Source: Ornithobacterium rhinotracheale
GTDB lineage: Bacteria; Bacteroidota; Bacteroidia; Flavobacteriales; Weeksellaceae
NCBI RefSeq assembly: GCF_004088395.1
Contig: NZ_CP035107.1
Location: 945,001-1,009,000, forward strand
Length of the DNA stretch: 64,000 nucleotides
Direction of reading: 5' to 3'
Positions 1 to 10,312 of this stretch are shown piece after piece. Below the pieces are notes generated by a model that worked only from the letters and a program-made list of their open reading frames with translations, was not told the DNA's origin and ran no database searches. A program made the position numbers and the translations under genes. The stretch's first letter is position 1. The number at the start of each line of letters is the position of its first letter.

Positions 1-2
1 AT

Positions 3-893
3 ACGCCACATGTGCGATTAAGCAAATTATTTCCAAATCACGAGGTATGGATAAAGGTAGAACGCGTAAACCCAGGGGGAAGCTTGAAGGACCGCATTGC
101 TTTATCTATGATTGAGAAGGCAGAAAAAGAGGGCAAAATCAATAAAGATACGCTGATTATAGAGCCTACATCTGGCAACACTGGTGTGGGGCTAGCTATG
201 GTGTGCGCAGCAAAGGGCTACAAGCTCATTCTTGTGATGCCAGAATCTATGAGTATTGAACGAAGAAAATTGATTTCGGCCTATGGTGCTCAATATTGCC
301 TCACGCCAAAGGAGCAGGGAACCCCTGGTGCTGTGCGAAAGGCAGAGGAGCTAGTGGCTAAATTGCCCAATGCTTGGATGCCGCAACAATTTAAAAATGA
401 AGCCAACCCAGAGATTCATAGATTAACCTCGGCGCAAGAGATTTTAAATGATTTTGATAAAGTAGATTATTTAATCACCGGCGTGGGAACAGGTGGGCAT
501 ATCACTGGTGTTACTGAGATTTTAAAGAAAAAATTCCCTGAAATGAAGGCCTATGCCGTGGAGCCAGAAGCCTCTGCTGTGATTAGTGGGAACCCCGCAG
601 GCCCTCACCCTTTACAAGGGATTGGTGCAGGCTTTGTGCCTGAGGTGCTAAATGTAGGAATCCTTGATGGGCAAATCTTAGTTTCAAAAGATGATGCTTA
701 TCATTTCACTAGAAGATTAGCGCGCGAGGAGGGAATTTTAGGAGGAATTTCTACGGGAGCCTCTTTGGCAGCCATTGCGCAGAAGCTAGATGGAATAGCG
801 CCCAATCAAGTGATACTTACTTATAATTATGATGCGGGCGACCGATATTTTTCAGTGGAAGATTTATTTCCTTTAAATGAATATAGAGATTAA
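3..893 (+). CDS. cysK: cysteine synthase (O-acetylserine sulfhydrylase), 5' end outside window
   Basis: PLP enzyme that makes L-cysteine from O-acetylserine and sulfide in the cytoplasm. The frame is open from the first bases of the window (reading T-P-H-V-R-L), so the GTG at 12 is an internal valine codon and the true start lies upstream. Visible are the PLP-lysine motif NPGGSLKDR (Lys at about residue 29 of the visible part), the phosphate/substrate loop EPTSGNTG, and the glycine-rich [10 protein letters not shown] loop. The remaining length (297 codons) fits a family of about 300-310 residues, so only some 10-15 residues are missing. CysK and CysM cannot be separated with certainty. A strong terminator follows directly. 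Confidence 0.93.
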   Translation, partial: TPHVRLSKLFPNHEVWIKVERVNPGGSLKDRIALSMIEKAEKEGKINKDTLIIEPTSGNTGVGLAMVCAAKGYKLILVMPESMSIERRKLISAYGAQYCLTPKEQGTPGAVRKAEELVAKLPNAWMPQQFKNEANPEIHRLTSAQEILNDFDKVDYLITGVGTGGHITGVTEILKKKFPEMKAYAVEPEASAVISGNPAGPHPLQGIGAGFVPEVLNVGILDGQILVSKDDAYHFTRRLAREEGILGGISTGASLAAIAQKLDGIAPNQVILTYNYDAGDRYFSVEDLFPLNEYRD

Positions 894-909
894 AAACTAA
901 TTTATAAAG

Positions 910-942
910 CCCGCGCCCCAACCTGAAAGGTTGGGGCGCGGG
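910..942 (+). terminator. intrinsic terminator after cysK
   Basis: Perfect 15-bp GC-rich stem (arms 910-924 and 928-942) with a GAA loop, followed by TGTTTTTA. It lies 17 bp after the cysK stop codon. Confidence 0.9.
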
Positions 943-972
943 TGTTTTTAGCCACTAAGCCCGTGGGTTTAT

Positions 973-1611
973 TTATAACGATTGGTTTAAATCTTTATAA
1001 AGCAAACAGCCTTTTTGATGACCGTTATCACAAGCTTTTTTATACCATTCTTTGGCTTTGAGGTAGTCTTGTTTTACGCCTAGTCCCTTTGCATATAGTA
1101 CGCCTAAACCATATTGAGCCAAGGCATTGCCTTGAGCAGCAGCTTTTTCGTACCACTCTTTAGCTTTTAGGTAGTTTTGTTTTACATCATGTCCATTTTT
1201 GTATAGTAAGCCTATTTCGTATAGTAAGCCTAGATTATATTGCGCTTCGGCAAGGCCTTGTGTGGCAGCTTTTTCCCACCACTCTTTAGCCTTCAAATAA
1301 TCTTGCCTTACGCCTTGCCCATTATAGTATAGTACGCCTAAATAAAATTGCGCTACGGCATCGCCTTGCAGAGCAGCTTTTCCGAACCATTCTTTGGCTT
1401 CAAGGTAGTCTTGTTTTACGCCTTGCCCCTCCATGTATACTGCACCTAATAAAGTTTGCGCCTTGGCATTGCCTTGTTCGGCTAAGGGTTTAAGGCAGGT
1501 AAAGGCTTTGGGGTAGTCTTTTTCCTTGAGATAAGCGATACAATCATCAATGTTTTGCCCATAGCTAAGGCTTAAAAGGGCAGCGAATAGGAGTGTTAAT
1601 GTCTTTTTCAT
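973..1611 (-). CDS. secreted Sel1-like repeat (TPR-type) protein
   Basis: 212 residues. An N-terminal signal peptide (MKKTLTLLFAALLSLSYGQ) is followed by five to six Sel1-like repeats of about 36 residues with the core A-AQ-LG-LY--G-GVKQDY-KAKEW-EKAA. Such helical-hairpin solenoids mediate protein-protein contacts in the periplasm or at the cell surface. One repeat (about residues 128-137) contains a partial duplication, LLYEIGLLYKNG, so the array looks recently expanded. No catalytic domain is present. The upstream region is taken up by a large tandem repeat array. Confidence 0.85.
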   Translation of the reverse strand: MKKTLTLLFAALLSLSYGQNIDDCIAYLKEKDYPKAFTCLKPLAEQGNAKAQTLLGAVYMEGQGVKQDYLEAKEWFGKAALQGDAVAQFYLGVLYYNGQGVRQDYLKAKEWWEKAATQGLAEAQYNLGLLYEIGLLYKNGHDVKQNYLKAKEWYEKAAAQGNALAQYGLGVLYAKGLGVKQDYLKAKEWYKKACDNGHQKGCLLYKDLNQSL

Positions 1612-1636
1612 ATAATTATTGTTTAAAATTTGTATA

Positions 1637-1644
1637 CAAATCTA
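1637..1644 (-). promoter_or_regulatory. candidate -7 element for the Sel1 gene
   Basis: On the minus strand this reads TAGATTTG, matching the Bacteroidota -7 consensus TAnnTTTG, 26 bp ahead of the ATG. No good -33 TTG is seen at the expected distance, so the assignment is tentative. Confidence 0.45.
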
Positions 1645-1708
1645 CTAAAAAAGCCTTAAATCATTGCTTCATATGGGATTAAATCATTAAAAAATTAAGT
1701 TTTACCTC

Positions 1709-2145
1709 GTTCTGAACCACCTGCAATAGGTTCCGAACCGCCTGCAATAGGTTCTGACCCGCCTACAATAGGTTCCGAACCACCTGCAATAGGTCTTGAA
1801 CCACCTACAATAGGTTCTGAACCACCTGCAATAGGTTCTGAACCCCCTGCAATAGGTTCTGAACCGCCTACAATAGGTTCCGAACCACCTGTAATAGGTT
1901 CCGAACCACCTACAATAGGTTCCGAACCACCTGTAATAGGTTCCGAACCACCTACAATAGGTTCCGAACCACCTGCAATAGGTTATTGAACCCCCTGCAA
2001 TAGGTTCTGAACCACCTACAATAGGTTATTGAACCACCTGTAATAGGTTCCGAACCTCCTACAATAGGTTCCGAACCACCTACAATAGGTTCTGAACCGC
2101 CTGCAATAGGTTCCGAACCACCTACAATAGGTTCTGAACCACTAT
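1709..2145. repeat. 21-bp tandem repeat array, about 21 units
   Basis: The unit is GGTTCnGAACCnCCTRCAATA with few variants; two units contain GGTTATTGAACC and are one base longer. Each unit holds two small palindromes: GGTTC-n-GAACC and CCTA-CAA-TAGG, the latter spanning unit borders. The one-base variants break any reading frame across the array, so the short minus-strand frame encoding repeats of GSEPIVG is probably not a gene. It sits between the susD terminator and the Sel1 gene promoter. The function is unknown. Confidence 0.9.
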
Positions 2146-2200
2146 GATATAGGTTTGGCACCGCTAGTAAAGGGTTTTGTGTGTGCTTATGGCCGATAAA

Positions 2201-2230
2201 AAAGCCCACGGCGCTAGCGCCGTGGGCTTT
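2201..2230 (-). terminator. terminator after susD
   Basis: A 30-bp perfect palindrome (centre GCGCTAGCGC at 2211-2220) is followed on the minus strand by a run of T. It lies 22 bp past the SusD stop codon. Confidence 0.88.
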
Positions 2231-2252
2231 GTGATGATTGTTTCACCGCTGA

Positions 2253-3764
2253 TTAATCTTTATAACCTTCTGTTTGGGTTAGGTTATTTGGGTCGTTATT
2301 AATCATCGTGCGGGAGATAGGGTAGTAGATTTTGTAAGTTGTACTGGCATCTATGTTAGGAATATGCTCAATTACATATTGCTCGCCAGCTCTCACCAAA
2401 TCCCACCATCTTTTGCCTTCGCCTATAAATTCCTTTAATCGCTCTTCTAGAATGGCCTCGGTGTTAGCATCTTTGCCTTGATTGGTGTATTCTAGGCTGC
2501 TATTAAAGTTGGTGCCGTAAGCTCTTTTTCTGATGAGATTAATCTCGGCAGAGGGGTCTTCGCCTAATTTGTTTTTAGCCTCGGCAAGCATTAGCACCAC
2601 ATCGGCATATCGGTAGAGTGGAATGTTTTGCACACCTTGTCTGGAGCCGTCTAGTAGCTCGCCTGCAAATTTATTCATAATAGCCCCTCGGTACTTGTCT
2701 GCCACAAAAGTGGGGTAATTATTCTTCTCGGAGAATAGGTAAATAAAGGTGCTAGCAGGGCGGGAGTCGCCTGAGTTGTAGTACATTTTCTCGATGATAT
2801 TCTGTGCGGGGCCAATTCTGTTTTGCCCATTAGAGTTGAAGCTTAGCATATTTTCGCCCTCGGCGTTGTAGAGCAATTGGAGGTCTCTGTTTTGCCCAGT
2901 GATGATGTCGTTGTAGAAATTGTTTCGCTCTCCGACTTTATAGTCAAAGGTAAAGATAAACTCGGCGTTGTTTTCATTTTGGCTCCCCCAGAGGTCTGCA
3001 TATCTAGGCACAAGGCTGAATTGAGTGATTTGGCTTAGGGCTTCTTTGGCGGTAGCAAAATCAGCGTTGCCCGTGTTTAATACTTCGCCAGCCCATAGGT
3101 AGGCTTCGCCTTTGAGGGTGAGGGTGGCGGCTTTGCTCCAAAAGGCGTTTGAGCCAGTCCAGAGGCTATTATCATTGCCAAAGAGCTCTAAGGACTTCTC
3201 GATGTCTTCTTTTACTTGCTTAAAGACTTCTGCCTTGGGCGAGCGTTTTTTGTTTAAGACGGCAATATTGGTAGGGTCTTTAAGGGTTTCTGTGGTAACA
3301 GGCACATCGCCCCAAGTTTTCATCATTGTGAAGTATACAAAGGCTCTGATGCCGTATACTTGTGCGATCATAATTTCGCGTTCTCTTGGGTTTTTGACAT
3401 TTACTTTTGGGGCGTTTTCTATAAAATCATTTAGGTAATGAATTAGCCCAAAGAACCCGCCCCAGCTGTCAAAGGATATTTTATCCGGTGTTACATCTTG
3501 GTTGATGATATTGGCAAAGGATTGGGTTTCAAGGGTGAGCCCGTTGAAATAGATATCTGAGCGCACTTCACCTAATAGGAATAGGTTGTAGTTATAATCT
3601 CTAAACTTGGAATAAATCCCGATGTGATTAGCGCGCATAGTTTCCTCAGAGCCCCAAAAGTTATTATAGGTAAGGGAACTTTCTGGCTCTAAATCTAACA
3701 AGCTATTGCAAGAGCTTAATGCAAAAGCCGATAGTATGGTTAAAATATATTTCTTCATAATCAT
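2253..3764 (-). CDS. SusD/RagB-family nutrient-binding outer-membrane lipoprotein
   Basis: 503 residues. The signal peptide ends in a lipobox (ALSSC), so it is a lipoprotein. The early DLEPESSLT segment, the TPR-like helices and the C-terminal ERLKEFIGEGKRWWDLVRAGE motif are hallmarks of the SusD/RagB family. SusD proteins form the lid over a TonB-dependent SusC barrel and capture glycans or peptides; nothing here identifies the ligand. The gene lies three bases behind the susC reading frame, so the two form one transcription unit. ATG at 3764 or 3758 can both serve as start. Because its SusC partner is frameshifted, the pair may be non-functional in this strain. Confidence 0.93.
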   Translation of the reverse strand: MIMKKYILTILSAFALSSCNSLLDLEPESSLTYNNFWGSEETMRANHIGIYSKFRDYNYNLFLLGEVRSDIYFNGLTLETQSFANIINQDVTPDKISFDSWGGFFGLIHYLNDFIENAPKVNVKNPREREIMIAQVYGIRAFVYFTMMKTWGDVPVTTETLKDPTNIAVLNKKRSPKAEVFKQVKEDIEKSLELFGNDNSLWTGSNAFWSKAATLTLKGEAYLWAGEVLNTGNADFATAKEALSQITQFSLVPRYADLWGSQNENNAEFIFTFDYKVGERNNFYNDIITGQNRDLQLLYNAEGENMLSFNSNGQNRIGPAQNIIEKMYYNSGDSRPASTFIYLFSEKNNYPTFVADKYRGAIMNKFAGELLDGSRQGVQNIPLYRYADVVLMLAEAKNKLGEDPSAEINLIRKRAYGTNFNSSLEYTNQGKDANTEAILEERLKEFIGEGKRWWDLVRAGEQYVIEHIPNIDASTTYKIYYPISRTMINNDPNNLTQTEGYKD

Positions 3765-3767
3765 TAA

Positions 3768-6700
3768 TTAAAAAGTTAAGTTTAGTCCTATGGTATAGGT
3801 TTTAGGGAGCGGGTATCTTCCGGAGTCTATGCCACCAAGCTCAGGGGAGTTTCCAGAGTATTGGGTGAAGTATTTTAAATTAGCTCCTGTAAGGAAGATT
3901 CGCACATTGTTAAATAGGTTGCCCACTTTGTCGCCTGGGAGGTTGTAGCTGAGTGTTACCTCTCTTAGGGCAAAGTAGTCGCCTTTTTCCCAAAATTTGC
4001 TATTTCCATTCCATTGGTCGCCTTGGTCTCCTCCGCCGGCCTTGTAGTTTCCGCTTGGGTCGGTAAATACATATTGAGGGAGTTCGGCATTAGGGTTGTC
4101 AGGAGTCCAAGTGTTGTAGGCAATTTCTGCTGGGCCGTTTTGTGCGCCTTGGGTTTGGGCAAAACCTTTCACCTTTCTACCATTTGCAATCATATGCCCC
4201 ACGGCAAAGTCTGTTTTGATAAATAAGTTGAAGTTTTTCCAAGATAAATCAGAGTTAAAGCCTCCACTGAATTTTGGCGAAATTCTACCTATCACTGCTC
4301 TATCGCGGTAATCGATGATGTTATCACCATTTAAATCTTTCCAGCGGGTGTCTCCTAGGTGTATTTCGCGCTTATTTTGGGTATTTGTTTGTCCAAAGTT
4401 CACTACTCTATTTTTATGGGCATCGAGGGCGGCTTGGTCGTTATAGATACCATCAAATATATAGGATACGATAATGTCGTCGCCATATCTTTGCCCTTCT
4501 TGTAGCCCGCCTACATATTCTATCTCTTTTGTATCAGGGTTGTAGATTTGGGTACCACCTTGGCGGTTGTTTTCCACGCCGTTATCTGGCAGAGACTGGA
4601 TATATTGCCGTACGGAGTAGTAAGTACCAGAGAGGTTCCATTTGAAATCTTCGGTATCAATAACTCTGGCTCTAAGTTCTAGCTCTAAACCTTTGTTGCG
4701 TAGCGTACCGTTATTTATCTGAATGGAGGAGAAGCCTGTCCAGATAGGGAGTTTTAAATCACTTAATTTATTATCCACATCTTTGATAAAGTAATCAGCC
4801 AGTAGGGAAACTCTGTTTCTAAATAGGCTTAAATCTAAACCGAAGTTTAAGGTTTTGGAGTGTTCCCACACCAAGTTATAGTTTGGCAGAGAGGTGTTTA
4901 CATAGCCCACTTGTGAGGCGTAAGTAGCAGTTTGTGCATAAGTCCCAAATACACCAAAGTTGCTCAATACATCTTGGTTACCGTTTACCCCGTAGCTAAT
5001 TCTGGGTTTAAGTTTAGAGATGATGCCATTAAGGTCTGAATCTTTAAAAAATTCCTCATTATGGACATTCCACCCGATGGAAGCCCCTGGGAAGAAGCCC
5101 CAACGGTTATCAGGGTAAAGCCTTGAAGTTCCGTCTTTTCTAAATGTTAAGCCCACAAGGAATCTGTTGTCATAATCATAATTAAGCTGCCCAAAAACAG
5201 AGCCTATGGCATATTGTGTCTTAGAAGAAGAAGGGCTACCATCAGCCTCTGCACCAGCATTAAGGGTGTAGATTAAATCCGTAGGCGAATTTTTGGTAGC
5301 AGCATAGGAGCTGAAATCGTTTTGCTTAAAGTATTCCGTACCCAGCAAGGCGCTAATGTTGTGGTTACCAAAGCTATTGGCGTAGTTTAGCGTAGCGGTA
5401 AGCTGTTTTCTTGTAGCACGGCTTTGGCTAAGGGAGGCAGCTCTTTTAGTAATTAAGACTTTTTTGGTATAAAAAGCCTTGTCAAAAGATTCATTTGTAT
5501 TATGTAAATTGAAGTATGCCCCTCTAAGCATTAGCTTAAAGTTTTTGGCAAAATCCCAATCAAATTGAATGGAGGAAGTAAGCCTCTCTTCCAAATTCTC
5601 TCTCACGAATTTATCCTTATAATAGAGCGGATTCCCAAAGTTTACTTCCGTACCAGGGTTCACCTCAGAGCTTAGGCTTCCATCAGGATTATTGTTATAA
5701 ATCCTAGCCGTAGGCGCCACACCAGCCGCACGCTGGAATACATTGTAGATATTTCCTAAATAGTTAGGCGTATTCTCGGAGTTGGCATAAATCACATTAG
5801 CGCTAGCCTTGAAGTTATCCGTAATTTTGTATGAGCCGTTAAAAGTCGCAGAATAGCGATTGAATTTAGAGCCAAACACAAGCCCTTATCATCTAGCGCC
5901 CCAAGGCTTAGGTAGAAGGTAGCTTTATCATTTCCGCCAGAGAAGGCAAGGTTATAATCCTTAGAGAAACTATTTTGGTAAAATAAATCCTCAAAGTTAT
6001 TGCTTTGGAAGATGAGCTGTTGCGCAGGATTTAATGGGTCTTGTATCGTTTCCCAGCCCGCATAGTTAAGCAAGTAGCGGTTTTGGTCGGATAGCACCAT
6101 CGTGGTGTAGTTAGAGTTCAGCGCATTATTGCCCACCCCAGCAGGATACTCCCCATTAAGGAATTGCCTAAATGCATTCGGGTTGATTTGATTTTGATAA
6201 GCCTTAATAGCCAAACGGTTAAACTTCACATAGTCGCGTGCATTCATCATTCGGAGCTTATCGGGCGTTCTATCATTATAGGTAAGTCTAGAATTGAAGA
6301 CAATGGAAGATTTTCCGCGTTTTCCTTTCTTAGTCGTTACCAAAATCACCCCATTAGCCGAGCGCGCCCCAAAAATCGCAGTGGAGGCAGCATCTTTCAG
6401 CACCTCGATGGATTCAATGTCATCAGAGTTTAAGCCATAAAACGAGCCTGGCACGCCATCAATCAATACTAGCGGACTACCCCCGCCACCAAAATTTGTT
6501 CCCCCACGCAGGGTGATGCTTGGCGTAGTACCTGGTTGCCCAGAGCTTTGCGTAATCTTTAACCCCGCAATGGTTCCTTGCAAGGCAGTGGCAGCATTGG
6601 AGCGCGGAGCGCTTTCCAGCACTTTGGTATCTAGCTTAGACACCGAGGTGGCAAGTGTCTTTCTGGATTGATTAGCGTATCCCGTTACCACAATTTCATC

Positions 6701-7075
6701 AAGCCCCACTTGGTTTTGGCTTTGCCCTTGGCTCAGGTATTGCTCATAATTTCCCTGTTTAGTCTTATCCTTAGTCAGGATTAGCTCATTGTCCACAAGC
6801 CGCGCTTCTAGCGGAAAGTTAGCATTAATAAAGGAAATCAGGCTTGCCAGCGGCGCATCTTCAAAATTTAGGTTATTAACCTTCAAGTTCTCAATGTCCG
6901 CAGGGGTATACAATACTTTTAAATCCGTCTGTGTCTCAATCTCGCTTATGAAATCGCTAAATGGCGTCTCAAAGGGATTGACCATGTAGACTGTTACTTC
7001 TTTCTCTTGCGCATAAAGGCTAGGATTCCCTAGAAAAAATGCCGCAATTGAAAGGCTAATTAATGTTTTTTTCAT
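3768..7075 (-). pseudogene. SusC/RagA TonB-linked outer-membrane receptor, frameshifted
   Basis: Two overlapping frames together cover a normal SusC of about 1,100 residues. The upstream frame (7075-5792) holds a signal peptide (ending SLYAQ), an STN domain (about residues 25-105), the plug domain and the SusC signature around VLKDAASTAIFGARSANGVI. The downstream frame (5879-3768) holds the rest of the barrel and ends in the aromatic TIGLNLTF. Alignment of the frames places a one-base loss near 5880: ...LDDKGL is followed in the other frame by VFGSKFNRYS, the usual continuation. The STN domain is typical of receptors that signal to FecR/FecI-type regulators, but no such genes are in the window. 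A sequencing error cannot be excluded. Confidence 0.88.
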
Positions 7076-7098
7076 ACACTAAAAATTTTTAATAAAAC

Positions 7099-7106
7099 CA
7101 AATATA
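7099..7106 (-). promoter_or_regulatory. -7 promoter element of the susCD unit
   Basis: The minus strand reads TATATTTG (TAnnTTTG), 24 bp ahead of the SusC ATG. No clear TTG stands at the -33 spacing. Confidence 0.5.
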
Positions 7107-7156
7107 GTATTATTTTTTTTACACACTTAAAATTTAACATTAAGCAATCCATTTAG

Positions 7157-7187
7157 TTGCACAATCAAAATCTAGCCCGTACATTTG
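7157..7187 (+). promoter_or_regulatory. promoter of bioD
   Basis: TTG (7157-7159), a 20-bp spacer and TACATTTG (7180-7187) match the flavobacterial -33/-7 consensus, 20 bp ahead of the bioD ATG. Confidence 0.7.
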
Positions 7188-7207
7188 TTTAGCCAAATAA
7201 AAATATA

Positions 7208-7837
7208 ATGAAACACCTCTTCATCACTGGCATTGACACCGATGCTGGAAAGACTATCGCCGCCGCCATCGCCACCGAAGCGCTAGGGGCAGATTACTGG
7301 AAGCCCATTCAATCGGGCGACTTGCACCGCACCGATACTATGAAGGTGCAGCAAATGATTTCAAATACAAAATCTCAATTTCACCCAGAGGCCTATCGCC
7401 TTAACACCCCAGCCTCGCCACACGCTGCCGCTGATATAGATGGTGTGCATATTGATTTAAGCCAAATCCATCGCCCTCAAACCCAAAATCACCTCATCAT
7501 CGAGGGGGCAGGTGGCTTGCTTGTGCCGCTCAATGCGAAACAGACTGTTGCCGACCTTATACAGCCTACCGATAAGGTAATTCTAGTTACCAAACACTAC
7601 TTGGGCAGCATCAATCACACGCTATTAAGCTACGAATACCTGAAAAATAAAGGCTTCCGCGATATCGCCATTTGGATTAACGGAGAGGAAAAGACTTCGA
7701 CCGAACAGGCTTTAAAAAATAGAGTAGATGCCTTTTTTATTGAACGCATTCAAACTTTGCTCGAAATAAATAAAGAAGGTATCCAAAACGAGGTGCGACG
7801 TATTAGCGAAAGTTTAAGCTATTTTGTAGAGCATTAA
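7208..7837 (+). CDS. bioD: ATP-dependent dethiobiotin synthetase
   Basis: 209 residues. It forms dethiobiotin from 7,8-diaminopelargonate, CO2 and ATP, the penultimate step of biotin synthesis. The P-loop GIDTDAGKT is at residues 8-16, followed by the substrate segment YWKPIQSGD with its conserved lysine, and the metal/substrate motif EGAGGLLVPL. The length is normal for BioD. It is a single gene with its own promoter and terminator, divergent from susCD; no other bio genes are in the window. Confidence 0.95.
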   Translation: MKHLFITGIDTDAGKTIAAAIATEALGADYWKPIQSGDLHRTDTMKVQQMISNTKSQFHPEAYRLNTPASPHAAADIDGVHIDLSQIHRPQTQNHLIIEGAGGLLVPLNAKQTVADLIQPTDKVILVTKHYLGSINHTLLSYEYLKNKGFRDIAIWINGEEKTSTEQALKNRVDAFFIERIQTLLEINKEGIQNEVRRISESLSYFVEH

Positions 7838-7841
7838 AGTG

Positions 7842-7872
7842 AAAAGCCACTCCATTTTTGGAGTGGCTTTTT
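7842..7872. terminator. bidirectional terminator between bioD and the S9 peptidase gene
   Basis: Stem AAAAGCCACTCC / GGAGTGGCTTTT with a short T-rich loop, followed by a T run on the plus strand and preceded by A residues that give a T run on the minus strand. It lies between convergent genes. Confidence 0.88.
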
Positions 7873-7906
7873 TATTTTAAAAAATGGCTGAAATTCGGTT
7901 TTTTTA

Positions 7907-10312
7907 TTATTTTTTCAAGCAATCATCCAAGAATTTTTCTTGTTCCCAAAGTACATGCATAATGCTCTTTTTAGCTCGGTATCCGTGAGATTCTTTAGGC
8001 AGTAGCACCAAACGAACGGGAGCTCCCAAGTTTTTAAGTGCTTGGAAATAGCGAATACTTTGAAATGTGAAAGTACCTGAATTGTTATCGGCATCGCCAT
8101 GGATTAATAACAAAGGCTTTTTCATTTTATTAGCGTTCATAAATGGCGACATTGTGTTGTATAATTTTGGATTGTCCCAATAGTTTCTTTGTTCCGATTG
8201 GAATCCAAAAGGCGTGAGCGTTCGGTTGTAGGCACCGCTTCGTGCTACACCACATTTAAAATCATCACTATGTGTGAGTAAATTAGCCGTCATAAATGCC
8301 CCGTAAGAGTGCCCGCCCACGGCAACGCGATTTCTATCGATGTAGCCTAATTTATCCACTGCATCTATCGCAGCTCTACCATCGGCTACAAGTTGCTCAA
8401 TAAATGTATCGTTTGGCTCAGTTGTGCCTTCGCCTATGATTGGGAACGAGGCATCGTCAAGCACTGCATAACCTTTGTTTACCCAGTACACAAAAGATCC
8501 GTAGTAGGGGTAAGTAAATTCATTTGGGTTCTTTTTGTTTTGTCCTGCGGTAGATTTTGATTTATATTCAGCGGGATAAGCCCAAATAAGCAATGGTAAT
8601 TTTTCACCGCTTTTTGGGTCGTAATTTTTGGGTAAATAGAGAGTTCCAGTCAAGTCCACTCCATCGTTTCGTTTGTAGTGGATTACTTCTTTGTGCACAC
8701 CTTTTAAGGCTTCAAACGGATTTTTGAACTCAGTGAGTGCTTTTGATTTTTTAGATTTTAAACTTTTTACATAATAGTTTGGATAATCTTCTGGCGATTC
8801 GATTTGCGTTAAAATATCTTTGTTTTTAAAATTACTAAAAGTCAATAAACTTTCTTTTTTACCTTTCAGATTCGAAGTGTAAAGTCTTTTAGTTTTAAAA
8901 GTTTTTAAATCGATTTCGTCCACAAACGGGAATTGCCCTTTTGGGGTGTAACCATCGCCAAAGAGGTATGCCTTGCCTTTGTCGGTAGCCACTATATATT
9001 CGCCCCATTGATTTTTTTGCTTGTACAAACTTCCGGGGTCGCTGTAGACATCTTGGTAGTTTCTGTCTTGAATCACTTTAATTAAATTCCCATTGCTCGG
9101 GTCGATGGCATATTGTTTCTCATTTCGCGTGTTGTACCAGCTATCTGAAACCAAAGCTAAACGATCATTCACCCAATCGATGCCATTAAATCTCTGTTTA
9201 GTTTTGAAAATTGGTGTCGGATTTTCGTTAAAAGGAGCTTTCCAGAAATAAATTTCATCGCGATAGTCCGCAGGTTTATTCGCATCGCCACCATCTAAGG
9301 CTTCCACAAAATAAAGCGTTGAAGGTGCATCATTTCTCCAGTTGATGTTTCTTTTGCCCACGCGTGTAGAAGAGAATCCTTTAGGTCTAATTTCGTCAAG
9401 GGGTTTGTCATATACTACCTTTACAAGATTTCCCTGCTTGTCATAAACACGCTCTTCGATTGGAAATCTGCCCAGTGGCACAATGTAAGAAAATGGCTTT
9501 TTCAAAACACTGATGAGCCAATAATTGCCATCTGGCGATTGCTGATTGCTTAGGTATAAATCATCTTTTAAGAAAGGTGTTTTTTTGCCATTTAAATCAA
9601 TATAGCTTAAAGATGAAAGCATGGCATTTTCAAAATTAGCTTCGTCTTGCGGGTCTTTCAATAAATCTTGATAAGTTCGGTTTTGCGAAACTTTTCCCGA
9701 GCTGGTAGAAACGATAGGGCCGCTTGGCAATTGCTCTGTTTTGTCGATGTATGGCCTGCGTTGTGTGGAAACTTCTTTAATCAAAAAGCCTTGGCTATTC
9801 TTTAACCAAGAGTAAGGCGTTCCCACAATGGCATTGAGCGGAAGTGTTTCTAAACGATGTGCCGTTGCCGTTTTTAAGTCCACATACCACAGCTCTACGG
9901 ATTTGGCTTTAATATTTAAAAAAGCTAATTTCTCATTATTTGGCGAAAAGCTCATCGACGAGATTTTAGCATTTTCGGGTAAATTTTTCACCGTCGAAAT
10001 TTTATCGGTTTTCATGTCTTTTACCTGAAGTTTGGTGTAGTAGGTAATCTCGTTACTAATGTTGTTATTGGGATTAAAACGCACACCCGCCAAGCGCATT
10101 TCGTCTTGGTTCAGTTCTTCTAATGTTTTGTAGGTATTGCGATTGGCAAGCACCATAAAACTTCTATTGTCGTTAAGTAGAACGCTCGGAACTCGCTCAT
10201 AGTCTGCAAGTTCTAAAATAGCTTGCGAAGGTACTTGGTAGCTTATATTTTCTTGTGCAAAACCTTGCGAAACAAGTCCTAGCAAGCAAAGGCTTAAAAA
10301 TGTTTTTTTCAT
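7907..10312 (-). CDS. secreted prolyl-oligopeptidase-family (S9) peptidase, glutamyl endopeptidase-like
   Basis: 801 residues. A cleavable signal peptide (ending QGFAQ) is followed by an N-terminal beta-propeller region and a C-terminal alpha/beta-hydrolase domain. The catalytic serine is in GGHSYGAF (about residue 668), the aspartate in HGDADNN (about 739) and the histidine in ESHGY (about 775). The ARSGAYNRTLTPFGFQ stretch after the nucleophile is typical of the S9D glutamyl endopeptidase branch (as in chloroplast CGEP) rather than classical DPP4 or acylaminoacyl peptidases. It probably acts in the periplasm on peptides. It is monocistronic and convergent with bioD. Confidence 0.9.
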   Translation of the reverse strand: MKKTFLSLCLLGLVSQGFAQENISYQVPSQAILELADYERVPSVLLNDNRSFMVLANRNTYKTLEELNQDEMRLAGVRFNPNNNISNEITYYTKLQVKDMKTDKISTVKNLPENAKISSMSFSPNNEKLAFLNIKAKSVELWYVDLKTATAHRLETLPLNAIVGTPYSWLKNSQGFLIKEVSTQRRPYIDKTEQLPSGPIVSTSSGKVSQNRTYQDLLKDPQDEANFENAMLSSLSYIDLNGKKTPFLKDDLYLSNQQSPDGNYWLISVLKKPFSYIVPLGRFPIEERVYDKQGNLVKVVYDKPLDEIRPKGFSSTRVGKRNINWRNDAPSTLYFVEALDGGDANKPADYRDEIYFWKAPFNENPTPIFKTKQRFNGIDWVNDRLALVSDSWYNTRNEKQYAIDPSNGNLIKVIQDRNYQDVYSDPGSLYKQKNQWGEYIVATDKGKAYLFGDGYTPKGQFPFVDEIDLKTFKTKRLYTSNLKGKKESLLTFSNFKNKDILTQIESPEDYPNYYVKSLKSKKSKALTEFKNPFEALKGVHKEVIHYKRNDGVDLTGTLYLPKNYDPKSGEKLPLLIWAYPAEYKSKSTAGQNKKNPNEFTYPYYGSFVYWVNKGYAVLDDASFPIIGEGTTEPNDTFIEQLVADGRAAIDAVDKLGYIDRNRVAVGGHSYGAFMTANLLTHSDDFKCGVARSGAYNRTLTPFGFQSEQRNYWDNPKLYNTMSPFMNANKMKKPLLLIHGDADNNSGTFTFQSIRYFQALKNLGAPVRLVLLPKESHGYRAKKSIMHVLWEQEKFLDDCLKK

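Noticed and set aside
1709-2145. Possible CRISPR array
   Set aside because: The repeats are directly adjacent without unique spacers, and no cas genes are near.
1952-2209. Open frame on the minus strand coding for repeats of GSEPIVG
   Set aside because: It starts inside the susD terminator palindrome, and one-base length variants in the array break the frame; repeats of 21 bp give long frames by chance.
3112-3438. Open frame opposite to susD
   Set aside because: Antisense shadow of a well-supported SusD gene.
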